A stretch of DNA of 64,000 nt from Dentipellis sp. KUC8613 (taxonomy: Eukaryota; Basidiomycota; Agaricomycetes; Russulales; Hericiaceae), in NCBI GenBank assembly GCA_002286715.1, contig NSJX01000030.1, positions 61,034 to 125,033 of the forward strand, given 5' to 3'. Each line of letters opens with the position of its first letter. Positions within the stretch are counted from its first letter, which is position 1. Below, one piece after another: positions 32,528-43,600 of this stretch. The translations under genes and the position numbers were made by a program. The notes under the pieces are model-generated. The model ran no database searches, had not been told where the DNA came from, and saw only the letters and a program-made list of their open reading frames with translations.

Positions 32528-34620
32528 TATGACAGGTGTTATCGCAGAAAATTCCGCATGCCATGGTTGAACACTGGATTGTACACTTCCGCACACCATG
32601 GTTGAACACTGGATTGTACACTTACTCTGTAGTCAACGCATGTTTGCTTGTGTTTGGTGTGTTGTTGCAAGTCATACTCCATACGTATGATGCAGGTCCT
32701 ACTTGTGTATCTCATAGAGCTTCATCTGACATGAAAATAAAATCATGTGTTAGAGATTCCAAGCTTGCTCAGAGGGCGATACATATTCGAGAGCAAGTGA
32801 CTGTGGGCCGATGTGAATGACCCCTGTAACACCATGTGACAAAACCTTGCCAGGATGCCACCAACATAATGTGCAGTATCTTCATGGTCAAATTTCACTC
32901 AAAGCAGCCTGTGAGAGATGCTCATCCTCACCTAATGTTCTTCTATTTATTTAATGACAAGGGAAGTGCTGGAAGATGAACATCTCTGGGAACACTCCAG
33001 TCACAATCTCGTCACGCATCACAGTGTGACAGTTTCATTTTCGTACTTTTCTTCATTTTTAGGGGCACATCAACTTGAGAGGGCTCAGAGGGGCATCTGA
33101 GTGCCCCCAAATGACTTACTGTGCAGAGTGGAAAGTGCAAAATATGCATTGACTAAGGTTCGAGAAGTATGAAGTAGGTCAGCCGAGAGTGCGACCAGCG
33201 CGTGCAGAATTTCCTGCAAAAATGTCACTTATAAAATGTCACTTATAGAAAATGTATAAGTGACATTTTTGCAGGAAATTCCGCATGTGCTGGTTGTACT
33301 CTGGACCGACCTACTTCGTACTTCTTGTACCCTGTTCGACGCAACTTTGCACTCTCGAATCTGCCTCGTATGTCATTCCAGGACGCTCAGGTGCCCCTCT
33401 GAGCCATCTCAAATTGATACATCTCTAAGAAAAAAAGAAAAATACAAAAGTGAAAGTGTCACACTGTGATGCATGATGGGATTGTGACAGCAGAGTTCTG
33501 GGAATTTTCATCTTCTAGCACTCCCCTCATAGGATAAAAAAAAGCGAGGCACCTCATATGGGGCTGTATGTCATTCATATACTGGCTTGAGCAAAATTTA
33601 TCCTTGAAAATGTGGCTCATTATGTTGATGGTCTGCTCGCAATATCTTGTCACAAAATGTCACAGCGGTCATTTCTGTTGGCCCGCAAGTGCTCGCTCTC
33701 GGAAGTGTATGCCCCTCTGAGCAAGCTTAGCATCTCTAGCACAAGGTCAAATTTTTCTGCTTGATAATACCATATGAGATACAAGAGTAGGACCTACATC
33801 AAAAGTACGGAGTACGACTTGCGACAATGCGCCAAACACAAGCAAACACGCGTCGACTACGGAGTAAGTGTACAATTCAGTGTTCGACCACGGCGTGCAG
33901 AATTTTCCGCAATAACGCCCATTATAAGTGACATTTTCGCAGGAAATTCGGCACGCGCTAGTTGTACTCCCAGCTGACCTACTTCGTACTTCTCGAACCT
34001 TAGCCAATGCCTCTTTTGCACTTGCCACTCTGCACCATAAGTCATTCTGTGCTGCTTAGATTTCCTTCTGAGCCATCTCGAGTTGATGTGTCCCAAAGAA
34101 AATGAAGGAAAGTATGAAAGTGAAATTGTCACACTGTGCGCGTGACGCAATTGTGACAGGAGTGTTTCTGGAGATGTTCATCTTCCAGCACTCTCCTTGT
34201 CATTAAAAAAAACAGAGGCGCATTGAGTAAGGCTGGCTATTACTCAAGTCTGCTTTGAACAAAATTTGACCATGAAAATACTGCATATTATGTTGGTGGT
34301 ATCCTGGCAAGGTTTTGTCACAGGGTGTCACAGGGGTCATTTACATCGGCCCGCAGCTCCTTGCTCTCAGATACGTACTCCCCTCTGAGCAAGCTCGGCC
34401 TCTCTAGCACATGATTTTATTCTAAACATCAGATGAAACTCTATGAGATATACGACTAGGACCTGCGTCGAAAGTACGGAGTACGACTTGCAACAACGCA
34501 CCAAATACAAGCAAACATGTGTCAACTACGGAGTAAGTGTACGATCCAGCGTTCGACCACGGCATGCGGAATTTTCCGCGATAACGCCCGTCATAGCCCA
34601 TCATAAAAATGTCACTTATA
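32528..34620. repeat. Three related ~690-bp units (one inverted, two direct)
   Basis: Unit 1 (about 32,528-33,245) is inverted relative to unit 2 (about 33,250-33,915) and unit 3 (about 33,916-34,620). Shared landmarks are AAGTGACATTTTYGCAGG at one end, GACCTACTTCGTACTTCT, GTCACACTGTG, CCCCTCTGAGCAAGCT and TACGGAGTACGACTTGC, and GGAATTTTCCGCGATAAC at the other end. Each unit end has a GGAAATTC-type inverted tip, so a unit may itself be a MITE. The joint between units 1 and 2 is a near-perfect palindrome around TATAAGTGACATTTT. The copies have diverged by small indels and substitutions. No ORF is kept among them. Confidence 0.7.
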
Positions 34621-35292
34621 CTATGCTGTACCCTGAAATGGAACGCCGCGGGCTAGAAGTGGAACATGGCTTTGTGGCAGCCGCTACTGCCACAAAAACT
34701 AGCTCATCAGAAAGCCATCTGTTCCCTGTTTCTGTCTATGAGAGTACAAATTTTTCTATGCATGTCTGAGTCTGCCAGAGAGATGCCGGCGACGAAGGTT
34801 TTCCACCTGCGACGAGGAGTGGAACAGTCACAATCAGTCACGGTTAGTCAGCGGGTTTCAGAGTCAGCTATACGGTGAGCCAGGGAGTCGCAGTTTGCCG
34901 GTCGGACTTTGAAGCACAAGAGTCACACACAGACTCCTCGGAGTGTAATCTCTTTCTTTTAAGAGAACAGACGATGCTATCCTTCAGAAATATGGAGGGA
35001 AGGCAGAGAAGAGGTAAAGAAATGCTCCCACATTTTTTCAGATATTTAGCTATTTTACTCGTCTCAGCCCTGAGCGTTCCATTTCGTCCATCACAAAACT
35101 TGCACACTGTTCGATTTTTCATGCTCGTAAATTGCCTTCTTCCCTCTCGATATCTTAGACGTGTATTCACTGCATAGAGAACTACGCGAGATTAAATTTA
35201 CTAGGCAGTAGAGTGTGTGAGGAAAGAGCAGTGAGTGCATTTATGTGTCTGTTCCATTACTAGCCCGCGTTCCATTTCGGGGTACAGCATAG
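34621..35292. mobile_element. TA-flanked MITE, youngest insertion in the cluster
   Basis: Inverted ends of about 44 bp start CTATGCTGTACCCYGAAATG (34,621-34,665 and 35,249-35,292) and are flanked by TA (34,619-34,620 and 35,293-35,294). At 672 bp with no transposase, it fits a Tc1/mariner-type MITE. It sits at the very edge of the repeat block inserted in the foldback, so it entered after that block. Confidence 0.6.
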
Positions 35293-35525
35293 TACTCTGT
35301 GTTCGATTCTTGCTCTTCACGCTTTTTTATTCTAAGCGCTGCTTTCCCGCCTCGGAAATCCCGAATAATGCATCAACACAGCCCCCCGGAAATGAATTCG
35401 ACAATCAAATGTAGTCAATTTCGTAGTCAGTCACTAGTCGCTGAGGAGGGTAAAAGTCCACAAAATGACAATCGAAAGTCCATTTCATCAAATTTGTTGA
35501 CTAACCGTTTTTACTGAGTGTCCCT

Positions 35526-36482
35526 CACTCCATCTCAAAGTGCGACGCGCACATCTAGCGTCAACCGACACGATAAATGCAAGATAAATGCAGTGAGGAT
35601 ACGATTGCGATGATGTCGAGCGGCCTTGAGCCGTGCAGTCTGAGTAGCTACAACGTATGCGATATGAGCTGGCCTTGAGCCATGGCCAAAGAGATGCCAA
35701 AAGGTGGATGGAGGAGAGGATGGTAGTAGCAGTAACTGGTAAGTATGCAGTGAAATATGTACTCGTACGCGGGAACAGTGACAGCCGACCCAACAGACTA
35801 TGTGCGAATGCGTGTGAGCGGCCTTGAGCCACGGAGTATGCGTAGCCGGAATCAGTTGTACTCGTACACTCGAGTACCTCGGTATGCGGGGGTGGTGTCC
35901 GAGTCTATTGTCCCGACGGACCCTAGATGAAGAAAGACGCGCACGGGTGGGTGCTGTACGGACAGAACGGAAGAGAAAGAACAACGGAGTAGAAAGCAAG
36001 GAAGACGGCGGAAAGGAACAGAGTGCAATGAACAAACACAGTTCGACCACAAGACGATGCAATGCGGCCGAAGATATAGGGGAACAGTATGTAAACAGTC
36101 GGACTGAAGGCCTAGGGAAGCATGGGGCCATGGGATGGTGGATGTGACATAGAGACGGGAGGTGATAAAATAATGTAAACGGCGGAATGAAAGAAGGTCA
36201 AAGATAATGAAATCATGACGGCGGCTTAGCTTGGCAGTGGAGTTCACGGACTCGTGCTTGGAATCGGAATTGGGGTTGGGGCTGTGTTTAAAAGCAGGAA
36301 GGAAAGCAAAGAGTATGCGGTATGCGGCACGAAGGGAATATTCATATTCTGAACAAGGGGAAAGAAAAGCGGGCGTCAAACCCATCGTCAAACCCAATTA
36401 AACCACAACGAAAAGGTAGCTACCTGGAAGCAGTAAAAGTCATAGCCAAAAAACCGTGATGCTCAGCTACATCGCAGCGCGT
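35526..36482. other. Intergenic region with GGCCTTGAGCC repeats
   Basis: Three copies of GGCCTTGAGCC lie at 35,622, 35,671 and 35,820, each after a GAGC-like word. Long minus-strand ORFs run through here (up to 198 codons) but have no motif, are rich in Ser/His/Arg and reuse the repeat as protein, so they are not called. The part next to 36,482 is the 3' flank of the nucleoporin gene. Confidence 0.4.
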
Positions 36483-39400
36483 TTACCGCTTGGCACCTCT
36501 GCGGGTTGGCAGCCTCTTGATCTGCCGCGGGCCCGTCCCAGCCGCAGCTGCCTGCTGCGCCGACGTGCCCATCGTGAAGAGTGATCCTGCACCACCGGCC
36601 GGTGCAGCGTTCGTCGACGGCAGTGCCGTCTGTCCACCGAACGGCGACGACGGCGCAGTGTTTCCGCCATTGGCACCCGACCCGAAAGAAAAGCCACTGG
36701 CTTGCACAGCCGGCGACGACGGCTGACTCGCGGTGCCAAAGCCGAACGGAGCCGGTGCGGTCGAAGGCGCACTCGTCGGTCCGCTACCGAACGCGAAAGG
36801 CGACGGCTGGGCGAACGCTGGGCTGGCCGGAGTCGATGCAGCAGGACCACCGAACGTATTGGGGTTGTTGGGCGCGGAGCTGAAAGAGAAAGGAGCCGTA
36901 GTGGAGGGCGCCGACGTAGGCTGCTGTTGGGGCTGACCGAACGTGAAGCCGGACGACGACGGGCGCTGTGCGTCGTTGGACGAAGCAGGTGCTCCAAACC
37001 CGAATCCAGACGAAGCGGGGCGCTGAGCTTCGGGGGCCTTCCGCCCGAATGAGAATCCGCCGGTGGACGGTGCATTCTCCGCAGGCTTGGGCGCGCCAAA
37101 GGAGAAGGGCGACGCGGCGCTGTCAGCGGGCTTCGCGGGCTGCCCAAATCCAAACGCAGGTGGCTGCGATGCATTGCTCTCGGCCAGCTTCGTCGTCTGT
37201 CCAAACGAGAAGGCCGACGAGGTAGGCGCAGTCTCCACGGGCTTCGGCGCGCCAAAACTGAATCCCGAACCACCCGACGTCATGCTCGTATCTGTAGGTT
37301 TCCCAAACCCGAATCCACCACCGCTCGCCCCTGCGCTTGGCTGCCCGCCGAACGCAAATCCAGTACCGCCCGTGCTGGCGCCGGCGCTACCGAAAGGCGC
37401 GGAAGACGGCTGGCCAAACAACGCAGGCGCGTTGGAGACCCCAAAGGTGAATCCGGGCTTGCCGGATCCTGGTACCTGCAACTGTAGCTGGGGCGCCTTG
37501 CGCTCCGCACCGTTCATATCACGCGTCGGACTCTCTTCCATACGCATTTCGTTCGCATCAGTATGCGGTGGCGTCACCGGCCGAGCGGGTGTCGACGGCG
37601 CAGCAGTCGCGCTTGCGCCGAACGAAAACGGCTTGATTGCCTCTGTGGTAGCCGTGGTCGACGTCCCTGCCCCGGTTCCAAACGAGAATCCACTTCCGTT
37701 CGTGGCGCTGGTAGTGCTCGTCTTCGCGGGCGTAGGAGCGCCGAAGCTGAAGCCAGGCACGGAAGGCTTATCTCCACCAGCTAATGCACTGGGAGCCGAC
37801 CCAAAGCCAAACGAAAATCCGTCACTCTTCGGCGTCTCCTGAGTCTCCGTTTGCCCGAAGGAAAATCCGGTCTTGGGCACCTCCTTTGTCTCCGTGGCAG
37901 TGCTCGCAGGCTTCCCAAACGAAAATGCAAGACCCCCATCGCTCTTAGGCGTGTCCTTCGCCTCAGTGCTGGTGCTCGCAGGCTGCCCAAAGCTAGATGC
38001 GCTCTTCGGCTCTTCCTTCTTCTCGGCAGCAGGCGCAGGTTGACCGAACCCGCCAAACAACGACTTCGATGCGGTCCCAGTTGTACTGGAGGGCGGAGCA
38101 AACGAGAAAATGGGCTGTTCAGCAGGCTTTTCGGTAGCAGCAGCAGCAGCAGCAGCGGGCGCGGGCGTAGCCCCGAAACCGCTGAACGCAGGGGTCGAGG
38201 AAGATCCACCGAAGAGCGAGGCCTGAGGCTTCTCGACCTCTTTCGCCGGCTCGGTTGCTGCAGGCTTCGTCGTGATACTGAAAGGAAGGCTAGAAACTGG
38301 AGCGTTCGCAGGCTTGGCCGAATTATTAGGTGCAGGTGTAGGAGCCAATGTGGCAGATGCAGAGGCCGCAGCTTGGGTGGTAGCAGGCGCACCAAACGAG
38401 AAGCCTGCAGGTAACGTGAATGTAGGGACCGTCGGCTTTTCCGGCTCTTTCTCTTTCACCTCAGCTGCGGGAGCGAGGGGTGCAGACGCGTGCGCAGTCG
38501 TAGGGGTCGCAGTGCCCGCATTCGCGAAGAAGTTCGGGACTGCACCGCTACCGTTGGGCGGAGTCGTCGGGGTCCTCGCCACCTCTGGAGTAGGAGGTAT
38601 GAGTAAGACGCTAGGGAGCGTAGCAGAAGCCTGAGGGGCCGGCGTGATAGTGGGAGTCGCAATCGGAGTGGTAGCCTTGGACGCGGTAAGAGAGAAGGGA
38701 AGTGCGGCGATCGGGGGCTCCCCGCCGGCCTCGTTGGTCGTCGGTGCCGGTGTAGACGTGTGCGACGGGGCTGCGGCCGCGGGGACCTGTGTATGCACGA
38801 TGTTAGGTAAAGATGACCGAGATACAGCGGATGGACCAACCTCTGCAGGAGGCGCGAAACTGAAGCCTTTCGGTGCCTCGTACACAGTCTCCCTCACAGC
38901 TTCAAGCTTTTCCTCGGGGATCTTCTCAACACCAGTACCTTCGTCTTCATCTTCGTCATAGTTAGCAGAGAAGCGACCCCGGCCGCCTTTTCGCTCCCTC
39001 GTACGAGCGGGGCCAACGGTGCGCCCGCCCATGGGACGACCGTGACCCAAAGCCCTCTGTGGACCACCGTACATAGCGGAAGCCTGTCTACCGCCACCGA
39101 TGCGTGTGGCGGGAACGGGTGGGGCAGAGACCTTGCGCTGAGCGCGATTGATCTCAAGGACTGCACGGACCTGAGCCTCACTGTCGTCTGCCATTGCCGC
39201 ATTGTCCTCTTCTTCCTTCTCCTGCTGCTGACGCGCTTCTTTCTCCTCCTGCCTGCGACGTGTGAGCAGTTTCTTGAGGCTGCCAGATCCGGCGTATGGT
39301 TTGGAGTGCTTCGTCTTTTCGACATCACGCTCCTTCTGCGAGGAAGTAGATTGCAGGATACGGGGCATGCCAAGGCGGGGCTTGTCATCGCGCTTATCGC

Positions 39401-40499
39401 GGCGCATGAGGATGAGCGATCGAGTTTTCTCGCGGGACTGGAAAAGCTCAGGAAGCCCTGCAGCCGCAGCAGAGGCACCCTGAGCCTTGAGACGAGTCGG
39501 GACGAGGGGAGTCCGATAGATCTCGAGCTCCTGGAGGGCTCGCTCTGCAGGATTGATCAAGATGGGACGGGCGGGGGAATCGATGATGAGGGTGCTATGC
39601 GAGCGAGGGAGGCCCATCGTCTGGCAGCAAATTTGAGTAGGGATAAGGCAGATCGACTGGAAAGCACGTACAGATTTGGATGCCTGGACAAGAGATCCAA
39701 GCGTTATGGTCGAGCCTCCACCGTCGCCACTGGTGCGACGAAATTGCTGCTGTTGCTGTTGAGCTTCCTCGCGAGGAGGCTTGACGAAGATAGGGTTCTC
39801 CATGAGTGCCGCAAGGGGAGGGGGGGCAGAGGGATCGCGCGGACGGCGCTGAGGGTTGGGCCCGAAGTCGAGGGCAGTCGCGCTCATCGCGGACGGCTGG
39901 GGCGTGAGGTTGCTGCGCATGCGGAAAGGCGGCTGGAAAATGGTCTTGGTGGGCGAGCCAAGGTCCATGGAGACATCCCTCGAGAGAGGGAGGGGGACGA
40001 GAGTCGGCTCTGGGACGAGGGTACGGCGGTGTGGCGGGTCCATCGACATGGTCCTGGCGGGGGCTCGAGGGCGAACATGGGTGAATGCAGATGGAGAAAG
40101 GGTGTGGCGATTGTGTGCCGGAGGATGGCTCGTGGTGGAAGGGAGTGTGGATGGCTGCTGGGAGAGCAGATGGGCGGGGGGATCGAGGTACGCGGGCGGG
40201 CGGTTGATGGAGCGGTCGGGACTGTTGAGACGGATGCGCTTTGCACGGAAGGATGAGTTGTGCTCGCGGACGTCGTCGTGGTCGTCGTGGTCGTCGATGG
40301 AGGGATGGGGAAGACGTCTGCGCTTGCCGGGGGTGTCCTCAAAGTCGTTGTTGGCGGCGAACCAGGCGAGGGGGGCGGTGACGATGTTTTTTATGGTGGA
40401 GAACATGGAGGCGGCGCGGGTGGGCGGAGGGCGACGTGCGTAGGGCTTCTTGCGACGGAGGGACGAAGCCTGGCGCGGGGATCTGGGCGACGACTGCAT
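36483..40499 (-). CDS. FG-repeat nucleoporin of the Nup1/Nup153 type
   Basis: This is a nuclear-basket type nucleoporin that binds transport receptors through FG repeats. The ORF of 1,338 codons starts at ATG 40,499 (MQSSPRSPRQASSLRRKKPY), with a basic N-terminus and a likely amphipathic helix MFSTIKNIVTAPLAWFAAN near residues 32-50, a membrane-anchoring feature of this group. A charged middle part (about 300-560) follows. From about 560 on, FSFG/FGFG/FSFA repeats are spaced by Ser/Thr/Pro/Ala-rich linkers. The C-terminus RQIKRLPTRRGAKR matches the basic end of Nup1/Nup153 proteins that binds importins. A 51-nt stretch at 39,621-39,671 (minus strand GTACGT...CCAG) is very probably an in-frame intron, so the true protein is about 17 aa shorter. 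Long ORFs on the plus strand here are shadows. It is divergent from YME2, 155 bp apart. Confidence 0.85.
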   Translation of the reverse strand: MQSSPRSPRQASSLRRKKPYARRPPPTRAASMFSTIKNIVTAPLAWFAANNDFEDTPGKRRRLPHPSIDDHDDHDDVREHNSSFRAKRIRLNSPDRSINRPPAYLDPPAHLLSQQPSTLPSTTSHPPAHNRHTLSPSAFTHVRPRAPARTMSMDPPHRRTLVPEPTLVPLPLSRDVSMDLGSPTKTIFQPPFRMRSNLTPQPSAMSATALDFGPNPQRRPRDPSAPPPLAALMENPIFVKPPREEAQQQQQQFRRTSGDGGGSTITLGSLVQASKSVRAFQSICLIPTQICCQTMGLPRSHSTLIIDSPARPILINPAERALQELEIYRTPLVPTRLKAQGASAAAAGLPELFQSREKTRSLILMRRDKRDDKPRLGMPRILQSTSSQKERDVEKTKHSKPYAGSGSLKKLLTRRRQEEKEARQQQEKEEEDNAAMADDSEAQVRAVLEINRAQRKVSAPPVPATRIGGGRQASAMYGGPQRALGHGRPMGGRTVGPARTRERKGGRGRFSANYDEDEDEGTGVEKIPEEKLEAVRETVYEAPKGFSFAPPAEVGPSAVSRSSLPNIVHTQVPAAAAPSHTSTPAPTTNEAGGEPPIAALPFSLTASKATTPIATPTITPAPQASATLPSVLLIPPTPEVARTPTTPPNGSGAVPNFFANAGTATPTTAHASAPLAPAAEVKEKEPEKPTVPTFTLPAGFSFGAPATTQAAASASATLAPTPAPNNSAKPANAPVSSLPFSITTKPAATEPAKEVEKPQASLFGGSSSTPAFSGFGATPAPAAAAAAATEKPAEQPIFSFAPPSSTTGTASKSLFGGFGQPAPAAEKKEEPKSASSFGQPASTSTEAKDTPKSDGGLAFSFGKPASTATETKEVPKTGFSFGQTETQETPKSDGFSFGFGSAPSALAGGDKPSVPGFSFGAPTPAKTSTTSATNGSGFSFGTGAGTSTTATTEAIKPFSFGASATAAPSTPARPVTPPHTDANEMRMEESPTRDMNGAERKAPQLQLQVPGSGKPGFTFGVSNAPALFGQPSSAPFGSAGASTGGTGFAFGGQPSAGASGGGFGFGKPTDTSMTSGGSGFSFGAPKPVETAPTSSAFSFGQTTKLAESNASQPPAFGFGQPAKPADSAASPFSFGAPKPAENAPSTGGFSFGRKAPEAQRPASSGFGFGAPASSNDAQRPSSSGFTFGQPQQQPTSAPSTTAPFSFSSAPNNPNTFGGPAASTPASPAFAQPSPFAFGSGPTSAPSTAPAPFGFGTASQPSSPAVQASGFSFGSGANGGNTAPSSPFGGQTALPSTNAAPAGGAGSLFTMGTSAQQAAAAGTGPRQIKRLPTRRGAKR

Positions 40500-40654
40500 C
40501 CTCCCGTACGCGACAACGAGCGCTGCGTAGTACTCGTCCTTGCAATAATTCCAATCCTTAAAGGAGTCCTTAAAGGAGTCCTTAGAGGAAGCCCTTCACT
40601 TTCATTTGTCCGGGTTAGGGTCTCCGTCACGTCTTCTCCGACCCCGCCATCATC
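40500..40654. promoter_or_regulatory. Shared promoter gap NUP / YME2 with a 12-bp tandem repeat
   Basis: Only 155 bp separate the two divergent start codons. The gap holds TCCTTAAAGGAG at 40,555-40,566 and 40,567-40,578, and a third altered copy at 40,579-40,590. The unit is itself nearly palindromic. A role as a factor-binding site is possible but not shown. Confidence 0.5.
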
Positions 40655-43600
40655 ATGCTCCGCACCCGCACCCGCGCCCGTCCCCTCTCCTCCGCCCTCC
40701 TCCGCCCTCCACGCCGTCGCCGCATCCCTGCCCGCTCATACAGTCAGGACAGCGTCACCGACGTGCATCCCGTCGACGACGCACCTCCCCCACCGCACAC
40801 AGCCGAGGCCTGGCTCTTTGCAGACTCCCTCTTCCCCATCCGCCTCGGCATCTGGGAGTGAGTATGTCTTCTCCATAACAATGCGCGTATCTGACCCTGC
40901 CCAGCGTTCGCCACTACTTTGGTCTCTTCCGCCAGGAGCTGGTGCTCGACCGTCTCAAGCAGATCGTCGGCCAAGTGCACACACATGGGTTCACTCCCGT
41001 CTCCTACGAGCCCTATATCAAGGATGGTGGTGTCTTCATCCGCTTTCGCTATACGGGTGATGCCTCTGCCCTGCAGCGCATCGAAGCTGACCTGAAACAG
41101 CATGTCGAGTCCAAGGGCGGCATTCCTTCCTCTACCAGCTTCAGGCGTGGTGGGGTATGGCTCGTCAAGGGCGAGCCCTTCCGTGAGGTGCGCGCCCTCT
41201 CGCCATTGCATTCTAGCCGTTGTTCATATGTTCTATAGGATATGTTCCGCTTCTCGTCCCGACTTCTTCGCGTCGTATACGAAGGCCCAGACCCCCGTGA
41301 AGAGACCGTGTTCCACACATTCCGTGTAGGCGCATACTTGGCTGCTCATGTCGCCTTCTGACATCTCCCAGCCTTATGGCCGTATCGTCAACTACTCTCC
41401 GGCCACGCCGGTCCCCAACTCTCCTTACCGCGCCGCCTTCCTCGCCTTTAGCGACATTCGTTCTGCCGTCATCGCCCGCAATGTCGTCCATGGCTTCACT
41501 CTCCAAGGCGACCATGTCTCAGGTAGAAGCCCGACGCGTCTCCGCATCGCTTTCGAACCCGCCGTACATGCCCACGCCATACGCGATTGGATCACAAATC
41601 ATCCCCGTATCTTCCTTCCTGTCCTTGTCTTCTTGCTTGGCACCCTCACCTACACCGTAAGCCTCTCTCGTCATCGTGCTCAGTCCCAGTACAGATCTGT
41701 GCCCAGATATTCGACCCGATACGCACCTTCATGGTCAAAGCGAAGAGTCTCGATTGGTTGGACTATCGCGAGTACCGCATCTACCAGTGGATTCGCCAGA
41801 ATTCCCTCCTGCGCTCATCGCTGTCCGAACCCTCTGAAAGTGTGATCAATCCCGAGAGCGGAAATGCATGGCAGCAACGTCGCGATGCCGAGGAAGCCCT
41901 CCGTCATTACCTTACAGACACCATGAGTAAGGTACGACTCATCTTGTCCTCCACACCATATTGAACTCTGTTCTGCAGCAACTGCTGCCTTCGTACACGG
42001 GCCACAGGGCAGCGGGAAAACGCGTATGCTGAACAAGATCCTCAAGGACACCGATCGGTATATCCAAACTACTCATTGCGTGCGCATGTACTCACCTTGA
42101 ATCGCAGCCCTGTCGTTGTCGTAGACATGGCACTTCTCATTGAAGCCCCGTCTGACGCACAGCTCGTTGCATCACTTGCGAGGCAAACAGGATACTGGCC
42201 TGTCTTCACTATCCTTAATTCGATGAACAACCTGATCGATCTCGCTAGCGTAGGCCTGACCGGCCAAAAAGGTGAGCATGTCCCACCTTGAACTCTTTCT
42301 TCACACAACCCAATTGCCAATGATTAGCGGGCTTGAGCTCCACGCTTTCCGACCAACTTGAGCAGATTCTGACCACAGTATCCACCGCTCTGCGTTCCGC
42401 CGCGGAAACGCGCGCTCAGCATGCCAAATCCGTGCGCATGGACGAGCAGCACGCACGCGAACGCAAGGCCCAGGAAGAACAGGTTCGCGAGCGCATGCAG
42501 AGCCGGACGTGGTGGGACGTACGCATGGGCACCCTCGCAGGGTCCGGGATCATGTCCGAGCTTGCGCTGGGTGAGGAGCCCTTCAGCGATGTCGACAACG
42601 AGCCGCGGACACCCGGCTCAGCGGATTCGGAGAAGGGCAAAGAGAGCGCGAAGGTCCCCGACACGCAGGTGATCGATGTGCTCCCCATCGTCGTGTTGAA
42701 AAACTTTGAGACCGGGCCGGGCAGGGACATGAAGGAGGAGGTTGTGAATGTGCTTGCGCACTGGGCGGCGACTCTGATCGAGGGGCAGATTGCGCACGTG
42801 GTTGTTGTCAGCAACAATCGCGAGAACTCCAAGCGAATGGCGAAGGGTACGTCGGTACGTTGTGGTACTACGTCGATACTGACGACCGTATGCAGCTCTG
42901 CCCTCAAAGCCACTGAACATGATCGCGCTGTACGACGCCGATCCTACCAGTGCTTTGCAGGTCGTGAAGCAGCGTCTGCAAGAAAACGATATGAAAGCCG
43001 ACTTCACGCCCGAGCAAGTCAAGCTCGTCGAGCGTCTAGGCGGGCGTGCTAGTGACCTTGCCATAGTGAGTCTGATCCATACGTGTGGCAAATCAGTGTA
43101 TTCACACCCCCCCGTGTAGCTCATCCACAAAATGCGCAACGGCCAGAGCGTCGAGGATGCCGTGGAGGATATCATCATGAGCAATGTCAGCGAGCTGCGG
43201 AAGAACGCATTCGCGGACGACGCAGAGGAGGCGAAGAGTCTCCCGTGGTCTCGCGAGCAGGTTTGGGCCGTTCTGCGCCTCCTGGCTGAACGGGGCGAGG
43301 TGCGCCTTGGGATGGTATGATTAGAGGGTTCCGTGCTGACTCGCACGCAGGTATCCTACTACGACATGCTCGTGGATTTCCCATTCAAGGGCGATGACCT
43401 GTCGTTGAGAAATATGGAGCAGGCTGAGCTGATCACGATTACGACGGTCAATGGTGTGTTGTTCATCGGCGCATCCTATGCTACGGCTCTGATCGTGTTC
43501 CTATAGGCCGCCCGTCAGTCATCAAGCCCGGAAAGCCAGTGTACAAACATGTTTTCGAGAGGCTGGTTCACGGTACGTTTCGGTGGAAATCCAATTGTGT

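Larger units (their letters stand above)
31902..35518. mobile_element. Nested mobile-element cluster with 224-bp terminal inverted repeats
   Basis: The outer arms (31,902-32,125 and about 35,295-35,518) are inverted copies with only a few differences, starting CTCAGTAAAAACGGTTAG. TGTCCCT flanks both ends (31,895-31,901 and 35,519-35,525). Removing the inner block 32,528-35,294 plus one copy of its CTCTGT duplication (32,522-32,527 and 35,295-35,300) restores a continuous foldback of about 844 bp whose arms match across the junction. The foldback therefore came first and was later interrupted. The interior holds three related units of about 690 bp and a TA-flanked element (separate entries). 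No transposase gene is visible. The insertion lies about 120 bp upstream of gamma-tubulin and about 960 bp downstream of the nucleoporin gene. Confidence 0.75.

Noticed and set aside
35535..36131. 198-codon minus-strand ORF
   Set aside because: No recognisable domain; it translates the GGCCTTGAGCC repeats and untranslated flank. No partner exon supports it.
37063..37842. 259-codon plus-strand ORF opposite the FG repeats
   Set aside because: It is a shadow of the repeats on the other strand, with no motif of its own.
39042..40256. 404-codon plus-strand ORF opposite the nucleoporin gene
   Set aside because: It lies wholly antisense to the FG nucleoporin, whose motifs are clear. The composition follows from complementing Ser/Pro/Arg-rich codons.
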